A stretch of 64,000 bases of DNA from Maritimibacter sp. (GCA_002695005.1 NZNT01000025.1:186001-250000), one strand, 5' to 3'; numbered from the stretch's first letter, positions 1-10,670 are shown. Numbers and translations: made by a program. Notes: generated from the sequence alone by a model not told the origin.

Positions 1-2
1 CG

Positions 3-1826
<1,824 letters not shown>

Positions 1827-1880
1827 AGCGTCACCGGGAGACGACTGTGACGGGCCGGGCATACGCCCGGCCCGATCTCG

Positions 1881-2681
1881 TTACGGCATGTTCCAGTCCC
1901 GCGAACGTTGCTCCCACATCTTTTCCCCGATGAAACAGTCGTAGCTGCCGCCCGCCTCGTATTGCACCGGGATGATCTGCTCTTCGGGCGGCGCGGACCC
2001 GATGAACACTTCCATCACCAGCTTCTGCAACACGGCGTCCGCGAAATCCTCCCACCCGAGCACCGGAACGACAAAGGCCCCCGGCCCACCGATCACGCAG
2101 TCGCGGTAGTAGACGTCGAGGTCGTCGATGCTCCATTGGCTCCACAGCCCGTCCTCGGTCAGAAGCGGCAGGCCGTTGATGACGATCCCCTGCGCCACGG
2201 TCTCGTCCCGCATGCGCTCCACGCCCCGGCCCTGATTGTTCGGCCCGTCGCCCGAGACATCGATCACCCGCCGGATACCATCGAAGTCATTGGAATTTAG
2301 CGAGGCCGTGGCAAAGGCCAGCGCCTCGGAGATCGAGGTGCGACGCATCGTGGGATTGAACGTCAGCGACAGCGCGTCGGCAAAGGTGGCGAGGTCGTCG
2401 CCCGTTTCGACCAGCTGCCACGGTACGATGACCCGCTGGCTCCCCGCCCATTCGACATAGGTGATCGCGATGCGGCCCATCGCGCCCGAGGCGACCGCAT
2501 CGGCCAGCGCCTCGGACCGCAGCGCGGCGGCATAGCCCCGGCGCTGGATTTCCAGTTCGTCATAGCTGACCGACCGCGACACATCGACCATCAACGCGAG
2601 TTCGAGGTCCACGAGAAGCGGCTCGGCACGCGCGGTGGTGGCGGAAAGGACGGCGGCGGCGAGGAACGGGAAGCGTTTCAT
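1881..2681 (-). CDS. DUF1194 secreted von Willebrand factor A-like protein
   Basis: A 266-residue protein with an N-terminal signal peptide (residues 1 to about 19, cleavage after ATARA). A von Willebrand A-type fold follows: the metal-ion-dependent adhesion motif DVSRSVS is near residue 33, and the later GDGPNNQGRG segment is typical of DUF1194. VWA domains bind ligands through a divalent cation, so a periplasmic or extracellular protein-binding role is likely, but the substrate is unknown. Two cysteines in the C-terminal third (YRDCVIGG and YDCFIGE) could form a disulfide. It ends convergently with mcm and lies 51 bases downstream of the TPR/glycosyltransferase-like gene on the same strand. 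Confidence 0.85.
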   Translation of the reverse strand: MKRFPFLAAAVLSATTARAEPLLVDLELALMVDVSRSVSYDELEIQRRGYAAALRSEALADAVASGAMGRIAITYVEWAGSQRVIVPWQLVETGDDLATFADALSLTFNPTMRRTSISEALAFATASLNSNDFDGIRRVIDVSGDGPNNQGRGVERMRDETVAQGIVINGLPLLTEDGLWSQWSIDDLDVYYRDCVIGGPGAFVVPVLGWEDFADAVLQKLVMEVFIGSAPPEEQIIPVQYEAGGSYDCFIGEKMWEQRSRDWNMP

Positions 2682-2732
2682 CCCGTCAGCATGTGCGCCC
2701 GCCCGCCGCGCTGTCCATTCACAAGACGGTGG

Positions 2733-3905
2733 TCAACCGCCCTCGCCCTTGGTGCGCACGGTGTAGCCCGCCGCGCGCGCAGCACGCATCTCGGCCTGCG
2801 CCCGACGATGGGCGAAGTCGTCCTGCCCCACATGCATCCGCCCGGGCAGCGTGTAGTCGGGATCGAACGGCGCACTTTCCCCGTAGCCGAAGGCGCTGTC
2901 CTGCACGAACACCCGGTCCCGCATCCACGGCCAGACCTCGCGCCGCAGGAACAGCTGATCGTCAACGCGCGAGTTCAGAACCTTCTCGCGCGATTTGGCG
3001 AAGTCGAGGATGCGCTTGCCCATCCGGGGAATGTTGCCGCGATGCGCGCCCCAGAGACCGGCGAGCACCAGTTCGGAATGGGTCAGGAAATCGCGCATGA
3101 CATGGAACGGCTGGCCGGAGTTCAGCCAGTCCTGAACCGCCACCCGCTCGCGCACACTCGGCACGCTGTCGGCGTCACGCACGACGTAGATGTCCACGTT
3201 CTTGTCGTCCTCCACGAGGAAGCGCCAGAACAGGCCATAGCGGTTCGCGGGCAGTTGCGGGACGAGCCGAAGCTGCGCCCCGTTCGCCCGAAGCTCGGCC
3301 TTGGCCTCCTCCGGCACCGTGTCGTCGATGTAGAACCGGGGCGTCCAGCCCGGGTAGACATAGCGCGCGACAATGGCGTTGCGGATCGCCCCCTCGATGT
3401 AACGCGCGCCGGACCCCCACAGGGAATAGGACAGCACGTTGCGCTCCGGCGTCTCGGGGTTGAAGCTGTGCAGCACAGGCGCGGCCCGGTCGGTCAGGAC
3501 GCGCGCTTCGGCCTCCTTCAGCTCCAGCGCCCGGATCGACCAGCGCCGGTTTTCCTCGATATTGCCGCGCCGCCCGTTCAACTCGGACAAATAGCTTGCC
3601 CTGAGCACGTCGGGGATCGGCGTGTCGGGGTCGCCCGCAACCGCCAGCGCCTCCTCCACCGCACCGGCACGGGTGAGCGCCGAGATGTGGTTGGACGCGT
3701 TCTCACGGTTCGGGTCGAGCCGGTAGACCGACCCCGTGATCTCAACCGCCCGCGCGGTATCGCCGGTATTGAAGGCATGGGCCCCGAGGATGCGTTGGGC
3801 GGGGAGGTAGTCGCTCGGCGCCGTTTCCAGCACCTTCGCTTCTTCCGGCGTGAGTGTCAGGGTGCCGCGTCCCAGGATTTCATCGACAAGCTCGGCGTAG
3901 CCCAT
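2733..3905 (-). CDS. TPR-containing glycosyltransferase-like protein
   Basis: About 390 residues. The first third is helical with TPR-like repeats (LGAHAFNTGDTARAVEI and neighbours). The rest resembles a nucleotide-sugar transferase fold, with an aspartate-rich VVRDADSVPS segment reminiscent of a DxD metal site and a C-terminal GRMHVGQDDF. It may modify a cell-surface glycan, but acceptor and donor cannot be told from the sequence. A GTG two codons upstream (3911) is possible. I chose the ATG at 3905 because an AGGGGG ribosome site lies about five bases before it and overlaps the stop of the preceding SLC13 gene, implying translational coupling. No signal peptide or membrane segment is seen. 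Confidence 0.7.
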   Translation of the reverse strand: MGYAELVDEILGRGTLTLTPEEAKVLETAPSDYLPAQRILGAHAFNTGDTARAVEITGSVYRLDPNRENASNHISALTRAGAVEEALAVAGDPDTPIPDVLRASYLSELNGRRGNIEENRRWSIRALELKEAEARVLTDRAAPVLHSFNPETPERNVLSYSLWGSGARYIEGAIRNAIVARYVYPGWTPRFYIDDTVPEEAKAELRANGAQLRLVPQLPANRYGLFWRFLVEDDKNVDIYVVRDADSVPSVRERVAVQDWLNSGQPFHVMRDFLTHSELVLAGLWGAHRGNIPRMGKRILDFAKSREKVLNSRVDDQLFLRREVWPWMRDRVFVQDSAFGYGESAPFDPDYTLPGRMHVGQDDFAHRRAQAEMRAARAAGYTVRTKGEGG

Positions 3906-3914
3906 ACGCACCCC

Positions 3915-5696
3915 CTACATCGGCCAGAAGATCAGGATGAGCGGGATGGACACGGCCACCACGATCGCCTCGAGCGGCAGGCCCATGCGCCAGTAATCCC
4001 CGAACCGGTAACCGCCGGGGCCGAGGATCAGCGTGTTGTTCTTGTGCCCGATGGGGGTGAGAAAGGCGCAGGACGCCGCGACCGCCACGGCCATAAGGAA
4101 GGGGTCCGGGTTCTTGTCCATGACCTGCGCCATCTGGATGCCCACCGGCGCGGCCACGATGGCGGTGGCGGTGTTGTTGAGCACATCCGACAAGCTCATC
4201 GTCACGACCATGAGGATGGTCAGCACCGCCCAGGCGGGCAGCCCCTCGGTGAGCGAGACAAGCCCGCCCGCGATAAGCTGCGTACCTCCGGCTGTCTCCA
4301 GCGCGGCACCCAGCGGGATCATGGAGCCCAGTAGCACGACTACCGGCCATTCGACGTGGTCATAGACCTCGGACAAAGGCACGATCCCCGTGAGGACATA
4401 AAGCGCCACGACCGCGCCCAGCGCGACCGGCAGATAGACCCAGCCAAAGCTCGCCACCGCCACGGCAAACGCGAACAGGCCGATGGCGAGCCACACCTTG
4501 CGCTCCTGCGTGACGGCAAGGCCCCGTTGAGCGAGGGGCAGCGCGCCCAGCCATTCGGTCACCGCCGACTCCTGCCCCGAGGGCACGAGCAGCAGCAGGA
4601 TATCACCCGACTTCACCGGGGTCTTGGCGATCTGGGAGCGGAATTTCTTGCCCGACCGGCGGATGCCCAGAAGCACCGCCTGACGCCGCCAGTTCAGGCC
4701 GATGGCCTGCGCCGTCTTGCCGTTGATCCGGCTGTCGTCTGTCACGACCACCTCGATCTTGGCCAGCCCCGCACCGTCCGCCCGCAGCCGTTCCTCTCGC
4801 TTGGTGTCGGCGAACTTCAGCGACTGGGCAGCCCGGAATTCATCCAGCGCCTCGGGCGTGGCTTCCAGAACGAGCGTATCGCCCGCCTCGATCCGCGTCG
4901 TGCGCTGGTTGCCGTACTTGCGCTTGCCGTCCCGGATCAGGCCGAGGATCACGACATCCGCGCTTTCGGCGGCCTCATAGATCTCTTCCACCCGCTGTCC
5001 GACGAGCTTGGCCTCCTCCGGCACGACGAGTTCGGCGGTGTAGTCCGAGTAATCCTCCATCGGGTCGATGGCCGCCCCGCCCTCCTCGGCCCGCGGGATG
5101 AAGCGCCACCCGACGAAGGACACTAAGACGAGGCCCACGAGCGCGGTGAGCGCGCCCACCGGGGCGAAGTCGAACATGCGAAACGGCTCTCCCAGGCTCT
5201 CGCCCCGGATCGAGGCGATGATGATGTTGGGGGGCGTGCCGATGAGCGTCGCCATGCCACCGAGTATCGTCGCGAAAGAGAGCGGCATGAGGCTCAGCCC
5301 CGGCGCGCGACCGGCCTTGCGCGCGGTCTGGATGTCGACGGGCATGAGCAGCGCCAGCGCGGCCACATTGTTCATGAAAGCCGACAGGACCCCGCCGATG
5401 GCCCCCATGATCGCGATATGCGCGCCCAGCTTGCGCGAACTGTCCACGAGCGTCCGGGTGATGAGGAACACCGCGCCGGAACGCACGAGCCCCGCCGACA
5501 CGATCAGCACCAGCGCGACAATCAGAGTGGCCGGGTGGCCGAAGCCGGAAAACACGTCCTCCTTCGGCACCACGCCGATGAGGGCGCCGAGGATCAGGGC
5601 ACCGAACGCGATCACGTCATACCGGATCCGTCCCCACAACAGCAGGGCGAACACCCCGCCGAACAGCGCGAACAGAATTGTCTGATCCAACGTCAT
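3915..5696 (-). CDS. SLC13/ArsB-type permease with two TrkA-C domains
   Basis: A 593-residue integral membrane transporter of the ion-transporter superfamily (divalent anion:sodium symporter or CitT/SLC13 type). About six hydrophobic segments precede residue 200, two cytoplasmic TrkA-C (RCK_C) ligand-binding domains occupy about residues 205-390, and the second half of the membrane domain follows. The NNVAALALLMP and LNNTATAIVAAP segments are the paired substrate-binding helix hairpins of this family. Likely substrates are sulfate, dicarboxylates or other small anions; the sequence does not decide which. It is first in a leftward unit with the TPR/glycosyltransferase-like gene, whose ribosome site overlaps this stop codon. 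Confidence 0.88.
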   Translation of the reverse strand: MTLDQTILFALFGGVFALLLWGRIRYDVIAFGALILGALIGVVPKEDVFSGFGHPATLIVALVLIVSAGLVRSGAVFLITRTLVDSSRKLGAHIAIMGAIGGVLSAFMNNVAALALLMPVDIQTARKAGRAPGLSLMPLSFATILGGMATLIGTPPNIIIASIRGESLGEPFRMFDFAPVGALTALVGLVLVSFVGWRFIPRAEEGGAAIDPMEDYSDYTAELVVPEEAKLVGQRVEEIYEAAESADVVILGLIRDGKRKYGNQRTTRIEAGDTLVLEATPEALDEFRAAQSLKFADTKREERLRADGAGLAKIEVVVTDDSRINGKTAQAIGLNWRRQAVLLGIRRSGKKFRSQIAKTPVKSGDILLLLVPSGQESAVTEWLGALPLAQRGLAVTQERKVWLAIGLFAFAVAVASFGWVYLPVALGAVVALYVLTGIVPLSEVYDHVEWPVVVLLGSMIPLGAALETAGGTQLIAGGLVSLTEGLPAWAVLTILMVVTMSLSDVLNNTATAIVAAPVGIQMAQVMDKNPDPFLMAVAVAASCAFLTPIGHKNNTLILGPGGYRFGDYWRMGLPLEAIVVAVSIPLILIFWPM

Positions 5697-5727
5697 GCCA
5701 AAGGCTTAGCGCCTTGGGCGCGGCAGG

Positions 5728-6321
5728 TCACGCGAGAACGACGGGGATCAGCGAGGCGACAAGAAGACCGGCCATGGTCCAGTTGAACACGGTCAGCCGC
5801 CGGGCGTCCGTGAGCCAAAGCCGCACGCGCCCGCCCAGCACCGTCCAGACCGAGACCGAGGGCAGGTTCACCGCACCGAAGACCAGCGCGACCGACACCA
5901 CGGCGAGGAGCGAACGATCCGGCGCATAGGCCGCAATGGCGGTCAACGCCATCGACCACGCCTTCGGGTTGGCCCACTGGAAGGCGGCGGCCTGAAGGAA
6001 GGTCATGGGCGCGGCCTTGGCCCCTGTCGCGCCGGGGGCGGCGGCATGGGCGATCTTCCACGCGAGCCAGCCGAGGTAGAGCACCGCGACGACCTTGAGC
6101 ACGGTGTGCAGTTCGGGCACCCGGTCGAACACGGCCATCAGCCCGGCACCGACCAGCACGATCATCACGGTGAACCCGATGCCGACCCCGAGCATATGCG
6201 GCACGGTGCGCCGGAAGCCGAAGTTCGCGCCGGATGCCATGAGCATCAGGTTGTTCGGTCCCGGCGTGAGCGAGGACACGGCGGCGAAGCCCACAAGGGC
6301 GATGAGGAGTTGCGCTGTCAT
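5728..6321 (-). CDS. LysE/RhtB family amino-acid exporter
   Basis: A 197-residue inner-membrane protein with about six hydrophobic segments and the family signature near the N-terminus (SLTPGPNNLMLMASG, residues 18-32). These proteins export amino acids or homoserine-lactone-like compounds by proton antiport. The gene is divergent from an Lrp/AsnC regulator whose start is 82 bases away. That arrangement is classic for amino-acid exporters controlled by the neighbouring regulator. The exact substrate is unknown. Confidence 0.88.
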   Translation of the reverse strand: MTAQLLIALVGFAAVSSLTPGPNNLMLMASGANFGFRRTVPHMLGVGIGFTVMIVLVGAGLMAVFDRVPELHTVLKVVAVLYLGWLAWKIAHAAAPGATGAKAAPMTFLQAAAFQWANPKAWSMALTAIAAYAPDRSLLAVVSVALVFGAVNLPSVSVWTVLGGRVRLWLTDARRLTVFNWTMAGLLVASLIPVVLA

Positions 6322-6350
6322 GGCGCAAGTATTTCATCCCATTCGCCGCT

Positions 6351-6374
6351 ATTGGTTGCGAATTGGTGTTGCGA
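6351..6374. promoter_or_regulatory. Direct repeat between lysE-type gene and lrp
   Basis: Two near-identical copies, ATTGGTTGCGA and ATTGGTGTTGCGA, lie back to back in the 82-base divergent intergenic region. Placement and repetition suit an Lrp/AsnC operator, since these proteins bind several phased sites. This is inferred from position only. Confidence 0.35.
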
Positions 6375-6403
6375 TCGGCTTTTCGGTGCAGCTATTCACG
6401 GTC

Positions 6404-6847
6404 ATGGACAGAATTGACCAACGAATATTGCAAGAGCTGCGCCGGGACGGGCGCATGGCCAACACGCAGCTTGCGGAGCGAGTCGGGCTGTCGCCCTCGG
6501 CCTGCCTGCGCCGGGTGCAGGCGCTCGAAGCCGCCGGCGTGATCCGGGGATACCGCGCCGTGACCGACCCTGCCAAGCTGGGCGCCGGCTTCGTGGCCTA
6601 TCTCACCGTGGGTCTGTCCGCGCATACCAAGACCGCCCAGAGCCGGTTCGAACAGGCGATGATCGCGAGCCCCGAGGTGCGGGAGTGTCACAACATCACC
6701 GGCACGGTGGAATACCTGCTTCGGGTGGAATGCGCCGACCTCGCGGCCTACAAGACCTTTCACACCGACCGGCTGGGCACCGTGGACGGGGTGAACCAGA
6801 TCGTCACCCATGTGGTCATGGGATCGCCCAAGGACGAGCGCGGCTGA
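6404..6847 (+). CDS. Lrp/AsnC family transcriptional regulator
   Basis: 147 residues. An N-terminal winged helix-turn-helix comes first (DRIDQRILQELRRDGRM, then LAERVGLSPSACLRRVQ as recognition region), followed by a RAM/ACT-like ligand-binding and oligomerisation domain (residues about 65-145). The ATG at 6404 starts the canonical MDRID beginning; longer in-frame extensions upstream run into the divergent exporter gene and are not credible. It probably senses an amino acid and controls the adjacent LysE-type exporter. Effector residues cannot be assigned from the sequence alone. Confidence 0.92.
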   Translation: MDRIDQRILQELRRDGRMANTQLAERVGLSPSACLRRVQALEAAGVIRGYRAVTDPAKLGAGFVAYLTVGLSAHTKTAQSRFEQAMIASPEVRECHNITGTVEYLLRVECADLAAYKTFHTDRLGTVDGVNQIVTHVVMGSPKDERG

Positions 6848-6957
6848 GGGTTTGCGCCGGGGCTGCGCCCCGTCGCGGCGGGGCCTCGCTTCGCTCGGCC
6901 GGCCCGTGTCATCGACGCGCCCCATTCGCAACGACAGGGCGCGTGGCCGGGACGGGA

Positions 6958-7007
6958 CCGGAGGGCCAGCCCTCCGGACCTCCCGAAGTATTTGGGGAAC
7001 GAAGAAG
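6958..7007 (+). repeat. Dispersed hairpin repeat family A, copy 1
   Basis: A perfect 9-base stem (CCGGAGGGC / GCCCTCCGG, two-base loop) is followed by the core CTCCCGAAGTATTT and GGGGAACGAAGAAG. The same hairpin-plus-core arrangement occurs at 55210-55263 and, inverted, at 42005-42058. It lies in the 236-base gap between lrp and yebC. The rest of that gap is GC-rich and I see no gene in it. Confidence 0.75.
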
Positions 7008-7083
7008 CCGGGACACGGGCTTGCGAGCCCCCCGCGCGGTGACATATAGAGGCGCGACGCAATGAATACGCATGGAGGCATGC

Positions 7084-7824
7084 ATGGCCGGTCACTCAAA
7101 ATGGGCGAATATCCAGCACCGCAAGGGACGGCAGGACGCCGCGCGCTCGAAGCTGTTCTCGAAGCTTGCCAAGGAAATCACCGTGGCCGCCAAGATGGGC
7201 GACCCGGACCCGGACAAGAACCCGCGCCTGCGGCTTTCCGTCAAGGAAGCCAAGTCTAACTCCGTCCCCAAGGACGTGATCGACCGCGCGATCAAGAAAT
7301 CGCAGGCGGGCGATGGCGAGGATTTCGAGGAGATCCGCTATGAGGGCTACGGCCCCAATGGCGTTGCGGTGATCGTCGAGGCGATGACCGACAACCGAAA
7401 CCGGACCGCGTCGAACGTGCGCTCGACCTTTTCCAAGAACGGCGGAAACCTGGGCGAGACCGGATCGGTCGGCTTCATGTTCGAGCGCAAGGGCGAGGTC
7501 GTCTATCCGGCTTCCGTCGGGGATGCGGACACCGTGATGATGGCCGCGATCGAGGCGGGCGCGGAGGATGTGGAGAGCTCGGAGGACGGGCATGTGATAT
7601 ATTGCGCTGACACCGACCTCAACGACGTGTCGGGTGTGCTGGAGAGCGAACTCGGTGAATCCGAGTCGACCAAGCTGATCTGGAAGCCCACGACGACCAC
7701 CGAAATGGACCTCGAGTCGATGCAGAAGCTCATGAAGCTGATCGACGCGCTCGAAGATGACGATGACGTGCAACGCGTGACGACGAACTTCGAGGCGTCC
7801 GACGAGGTGATGGACCAGCTCTGA
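7084..7824 (+). CDS. yebC: YebC/PmpR family protein
   Basis: 246 residues beginning [18 protein letters not shown], the invariant YebC signature. YebC/TACO1 proteins are cytoplasmic, were long annotated as transcription regulators, and are now linked to translation of difficult sequences such as polyproline. Length and three-domain layout match the family. The start at 7084 is fixed by the conserved N-terminus; four further codons upstream are in frame but not conserved. Confidence 0.95.
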   Translation: MAGHSKWANIQHRKGRQDAARSKLFSKLAKEITVAAKMGDPDPDKNPRLRLSVKEAKSNSVPKDVIDRAIKKSQAGDGEDFEEIRYEGYGPNGVAVIVEAMTDNRNRTASNVRSTFSKNGGNLGETGSVGFMFERKGEVVYPASVGDADTVMMAAIEAGAEDVESSEDGHVIYCADTDLNDVSGVLESELGESESTKLIWKPTTTTEMDLESMQKLMKLIDALEDDDDVQRVTTNFEASDEVMDQL

Positions 7825-7831
7825 TCGCGGG

Positions 7832-8290
7832 CTAGTGGAGCGGACCGCGCGGGGCGTCTGCCGGGGTGACGGCGAGGCGCGCGAGGGCGACGCCCGCCTG
7901 TTCGGCCAGCGCGACGGCCGCCGGTGCCATGTCGGCCCGGACCAGAAGCGCGGCCATGAGCATGGCGTCATCACGCTCCCCCGCCAGCGCCGCCTCCACG
8001 ATCCGCGCGACGCAGGCCTCGTCCGCGCCCAGACAGCGGCAGCCCATCGCGTGACGCATGAGCGGACGCCGGCCATAGGTCAGGCATAACTCGCACAGCG
8101 CGCCAATCGCACCGAGCGCCGCGCGCCCGCCGGACCCTGCCGTATCCGCGAGGAAGGCCGCGCGATCCGGCGCGTCCACAGGCTGGCACCACAGCCTGAG
8201 GCACAGGACCGCCCCTGCTTCTACCGCGTCCAGCTCGTCGAGAGAGCCGACCGCCGCGCCGCCGCGCGGGGTCGTCAGGCCGCCGTCCAT
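7832..8290 (-). CDS. Hypothetical Cys-containing protein of the hemP cluster
   Basis: 152 residues, alanine- and leucine-rich and probably all-helical. A cysteine-containing stretch (ALCELCLTYG ... HAMGCRCLGADEACVARI) occupies residues 63-95. I do not recognise the family. The gene begins seven bases after hemP on the same strand, so the two are probably co-transcribed. The CxxC and CRC cysteines could bind metal or heme, which would suit an iron/heme locus, but that is inference. No signal peptide or membrane helix is evident, so it should be cytoplasmic. It ends convergently with yebC. Confidence 0.6.
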   Translation of the reverse strand: MDGGLTTPRGGAAVGSLDELDAVEAGAVLCLRLWCQPVDAPDRAAFLADTAGSGGRAALGAIGALCELCLTYGRRPLMRHAMGCRCLGADEACVARIVEAALAGERDDAMLMAALLVRADMAPAAVALAEQAGVALARLAVTPADAPRGPLH

Positions 8291-8297
8291 GCCAGCC

Positions 8298-8459
8298 TCA
8301 TTTGGTCAGGATGAGTTTGCCCGCGCGCGTGATGCGCAGGGTGTAGAGGGCGTCGCCCAGCATGATCTTGGCCGTGCGCCCGCCAAGCGTGAGCTCGTCG
8401 GCGCGGTGCAGCGGACAGGGGGCTTCGCGGCTGCTTTCGGGGGCGGTCATCGCGTTCAT
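8298..8459 (-). CDS. hemP: Hemin uptake protein HemP
   Basis: 53 residues ending in the HemP signature ALYTLRITRAGKLILTK, within the usual size of the family. HemP is a small protein associated with iron-repressed heme uptake loci; in rhizobia it acts as an activator of heme-receptor expression. The start at 8459 overlaps the stop of the upstream micro-ORF (ATGA), implying coupling; a longer in-frame version runs back into that gene and is unlikely. A palindrome at 8691-8714, upstream of the micro-ORF, is the likely control site. Confidence 0.88.
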   Translation of the reverse strand: MNAMTAPESSREAPCPLHRADELTLGGRTAKIMLGDALYTLRITRAGKLILTK

Positions 8460-8629
8460 CGTGCCGCCTCCTCGCCGGTTGTCAGGCGATCCAGCAGCCA
8501 TTCGATCCCGTGTCCCTGCCCCAGTCCGGCTTCGGCGAGCATCGCGATGACCTCGCCCCGGTCGTTCGGAGTGGAGTCTTCAGTCGGCGCGTCGGTGCGC
8601 CGCGCCTCTCGTGTGTGCGTCATATCCAT
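8456..8629 (-). CDS. 57-codon micro-ORF upstream of hemP
   Basis: A short open frame encodes about 57 residues (begins MDMTHTREARR, ends LLDRLTTGEEAAR). Its TGA overlaps the hemP ATG by the classic ATGA junction. The central part (GEVIAMLAEAGLGQGHGIEWLLDRL) looks like a small amphipathic helical hairpin. I do not recognise a family. An alternative start two codons in (8623) is possible. Overlap geometry and position behind the putative iron-responsive palindrome argue that it is real. Confidence 0.55.
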   Translation of the reverse strand: MDMTHTREARRTDAPTEDSTPNDRGEVIAMLAEAGLGQGHGIEWLLDRLTTGEEAAR

Positions 8630-8690
8630 GTCCTCAGTCTGACCTCTGGCTGGACCTGACAGGTTGGCTGGAGGGGCCTTTTCCTAAAAC

Positions 8691-8714
8691 TGACAAATTT
8701 ACTCGGATTAGTCA
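8691..8714. promoter_or_regulatory. Palindromic operator candidate of the hemP cluster
   Basis: An inverted repeat with half-sites TGACAAAT and ATTAGTCA (7 of 8 matching after inversion), separated by eight bases. It lies in the only AT-rich stretch between the leftward hemP cluster and the rightward EamA gene. It is 62 bases upstream of the micro-ORF start. Iron-responsive palindromes are expected before hemP in alphaproteobacteria; I cannot assign it to a specific regulator. Confidence 0.5.
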
Positions 8715-8775
8715 ATCGCCCCGTGACGCACCGTTCGTGGTTGCACGCAGTCGCGCGCCGGGGCCACGGTGCCCC

Positions 8776-9687
8776 ATGACCGAAGCGACCTCCGACAGCA
8801 CCCCGAACCCCATGACCGGCATCTTCTGGATGGTGGTGACGGGTCTCCTGTTCGTAGGCTTCACGGCCCTGGTGAAATCCATGGACGGTCGGCTACCGGC
8901 AGCCGAGTTGGGCTGGCTGCGCTACGTCCTTGGCCTTGTTTTCTTCGTCCCGTTCCTGCCCCGCATCCTTGCCATGCGGCTCGACCGCAAGACGCTGGGC
9001 CTGCTGGTCACGCGCGGCGTGTTCCATACCGCCGGAGTCATCACATGGTTCTTCGCCATGTCGCGCATCCCGCTGGCCGAGGTGACCGCGATCAACTATC
9101 TGAACCCGGTTTTCGTCACGATCGGTGCGGCGCTTTTTCTGGGGGAAAAGCTCGCGGCACGGCGGATCGCGGCCATTGGTGTGGCGCTCGTCGGCGCTCT
9201 GGTGATTCTGCGTCCGGGTGTGCGCGAACTCGACCCGGGGCACTTCGCGATGATGTTCACTGCGGCATGTTTCGCGGTCGCCTACCTGATCCTCAGCCCC
9301 ATCGCGAAACGGGTGGAGCCCTTCGTCATCGTCACCATGCTGGCGGTGACCGTCACCATCGGACTTACGCCCTTCGCACTCTCGGTCTGGGTGACTCCGA
9401 CGCCTGGCGAGCTGGGGCTGCTCTTTGTGATCGCCGCCTTCGCGACCGCCGGGCACTACACCATGACACTGGCGTTCGCCGCCGCGCCGCTGACGGTCAC
9501 GCAGCCGGTCACCTTCCTGCAACTGGTGTGGTCGGTGCTGCTGGGGGCCGTGCTGTTCTCGGAAGGGATCGACCCTTTCGTCGTGGCTGGCGGCACGCTT
9601 ATTATCGCGGCCGTGACCTTCATCACATGGCGCGAGGCGGTTCTGAAACGGCGCGTGACGCCGGGCGCGAACGAAACGAAGCCCTAG
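8776..9687 (+). CDS. EamA (DMT) family transporter
   Basis: 303 residues with about ten hydrophobic segments forming two EamA halves, the standard drug/metabolite transporter layout. The ATG at 8776 begins just before the first membrane helix; a 55-codon upstream extension crosses the hemP promoter palindrome and is rejected. Substrates in this family include amino acids and metabolites exported from the cytoplasm; none can be deduced here. Its TAG overlaps the stop of the convergent hydroxyacid dehydrogenase by four bases. Confidence 0.88.
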   Translation: MTEATSDSTPNPMTGIFWMVVTGLLFVGFTALVKSMDGRLPAAELGWLRYVLGLVFFVPFLPRILAMRLDRKTLGLLVTRGVFHTAGVITWFFAMSRIPLAEVTAINYLNPVFVTIGAALFLGEKLAARRIAAIGVALVGALVILRPGVRELDPGHFAMMFTAACFAVAYLILSPIAKRVEPFVIVTMLAVTVTIGLTPFALSVWVTPTPGELGLLFVIAAFATAGHYTMTLAFAAAPLTVTQPVTFLQLVWSVLLGAVLFSEGIDPFVVAGGTLIIAAVTFITWREAVLKRRVTPGANETKP

Positions 9688-10670
9688 AGCATCCCCGGCA
9701 CGACCTGATCTGGCGGCCGGTGACCATCATCGAAGGTCTTGATGTTGATGATGACCTTTTCGCCCATCTCGATACGGCCCTCGACGGTCGCGGACCCCAT
9801 GTGGGGAAGCAGCACCACGTTGGGCAGTTCACGCAGGCGCGGGTTCACCTCGTGCCCATGTTCGAACACGTCGAGCCCGGCCCCGCCCAGCTCGCCAGCC
9901 CGCAGCATCCGCGTGAGGGCGTTCTCGTCGATGACCTCGCCCCGCGAGGTGTTGATGATGACCGCTTCCGGCTTCATCAGCCTGAGCCGCCGCGCGTTCA
10001 TCAGGTGAAAGGTCGAGGGCGTGTGCGGTGCGTTGATCGACAGCACGTCCACGCGGCTCACCATCTGGTCGAGGCTCTCCCAGTAGGTCGCGCCGAGTTC
10101 CGCCTCGATGTCGGGGTGCAGCGGCTTGCGATTGTGGTAATGCACCTGCATCCCGAAGACCGCCGCGCGCCGCGCCACGGCCTGACCGATCCGGCCCATG
10201 CCGAGGATGCCCAGCCGCTTGCCCGCGATCCGGGTGCCCAGCATGTTCGACGGCGACCAGCCGGTCCATTCGTTCGCGGCCATCTGGCGGATGCCTTCGG
10301 GCAGCTTGCGCGCGACCGAGATGATGAGTGCCAGCGCCATGTCGGCAGTATCGTCGGCCGAGACGCCGGGCGTGTTGGAGACGAGGATGCCGCGCTGGCG
10401 GGCTGTCTGGACGTCGATGTGATCGACCCCGGCACCGTAATTCGCAATGAGCTTGAGCTGCGCCCCGGCCTGGGCCAACAACCCTTGGTCGATCTGGTCC
10501 GTAAGCGTCGGGACAAGCACATCCGCACGGCGCATCGCATCGGCGAGCGCATCGCGGCTCATCGGCACGTCGGTCTCGTTCAGCTCGACGTCGAACAGCT
10601 CTCGCATCCGCGTTTCGACTGCCTCCGGCAACCGTCGCGTAACGACAACACTCAAGGGCTTACGAGCCAT
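9684..10670 (-). CDS. D-2-hydroxyacid dehydrogenase (glyoxylate reductase type)
   Basis: 328 residues of the D-isomer-specific 2-hydroxyacid dehydrogenase family. It has the NAD(P)-binding GxGxxG segment (LGILGMGRIGQAVARRA, about residues 157-173), the INTSRGEVIDENAL loop, and the catalytic His in LLPHMGSAT. It would interconvert a 2-oxoacid such as glyoxylate or hydroxypyruvate with the D-hydroxyacid. The start is supported by GGGAGG six bases upstream. It is convergent with the EamA gene. Confidence 0.88.
   Translation of the reverse strand: MARKPLSVVVTRRLPEAVETRMRELFDVELNETDVPMSRDALADAMRRADVLVPTLTDQIDQGLLAQAGAQLKLIANYGAGVDHIDVQTARQRGILVSNTPGVSADDTADMALALIISVARKLPEGIRQMAANEWTGWSPSNMLGTRIAGKRLGILGMGRIGQAVARRAAVFGMQVHYHNRKPLHPDIEAELGATYWESLDQMVSRVDVLSINAPHTPSTFHLMNARRLRLMKPEAVIINTSRGEVIDENALTRMLRAGELGGAGLDVFEHGHEVNPRLRELPNVVLLPHMGSATVEGRIEMGEKVIINIKTFDDGHRPPDQVVPGML

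Noticed and set aside
2691-4334. 547-codon plus-strand frame opposite the TPR/glycosyltransferase and SLC13 genes
   Set aside because: Spans two real genes on the other strand; His/Arg/Gly-rich shadow composition.
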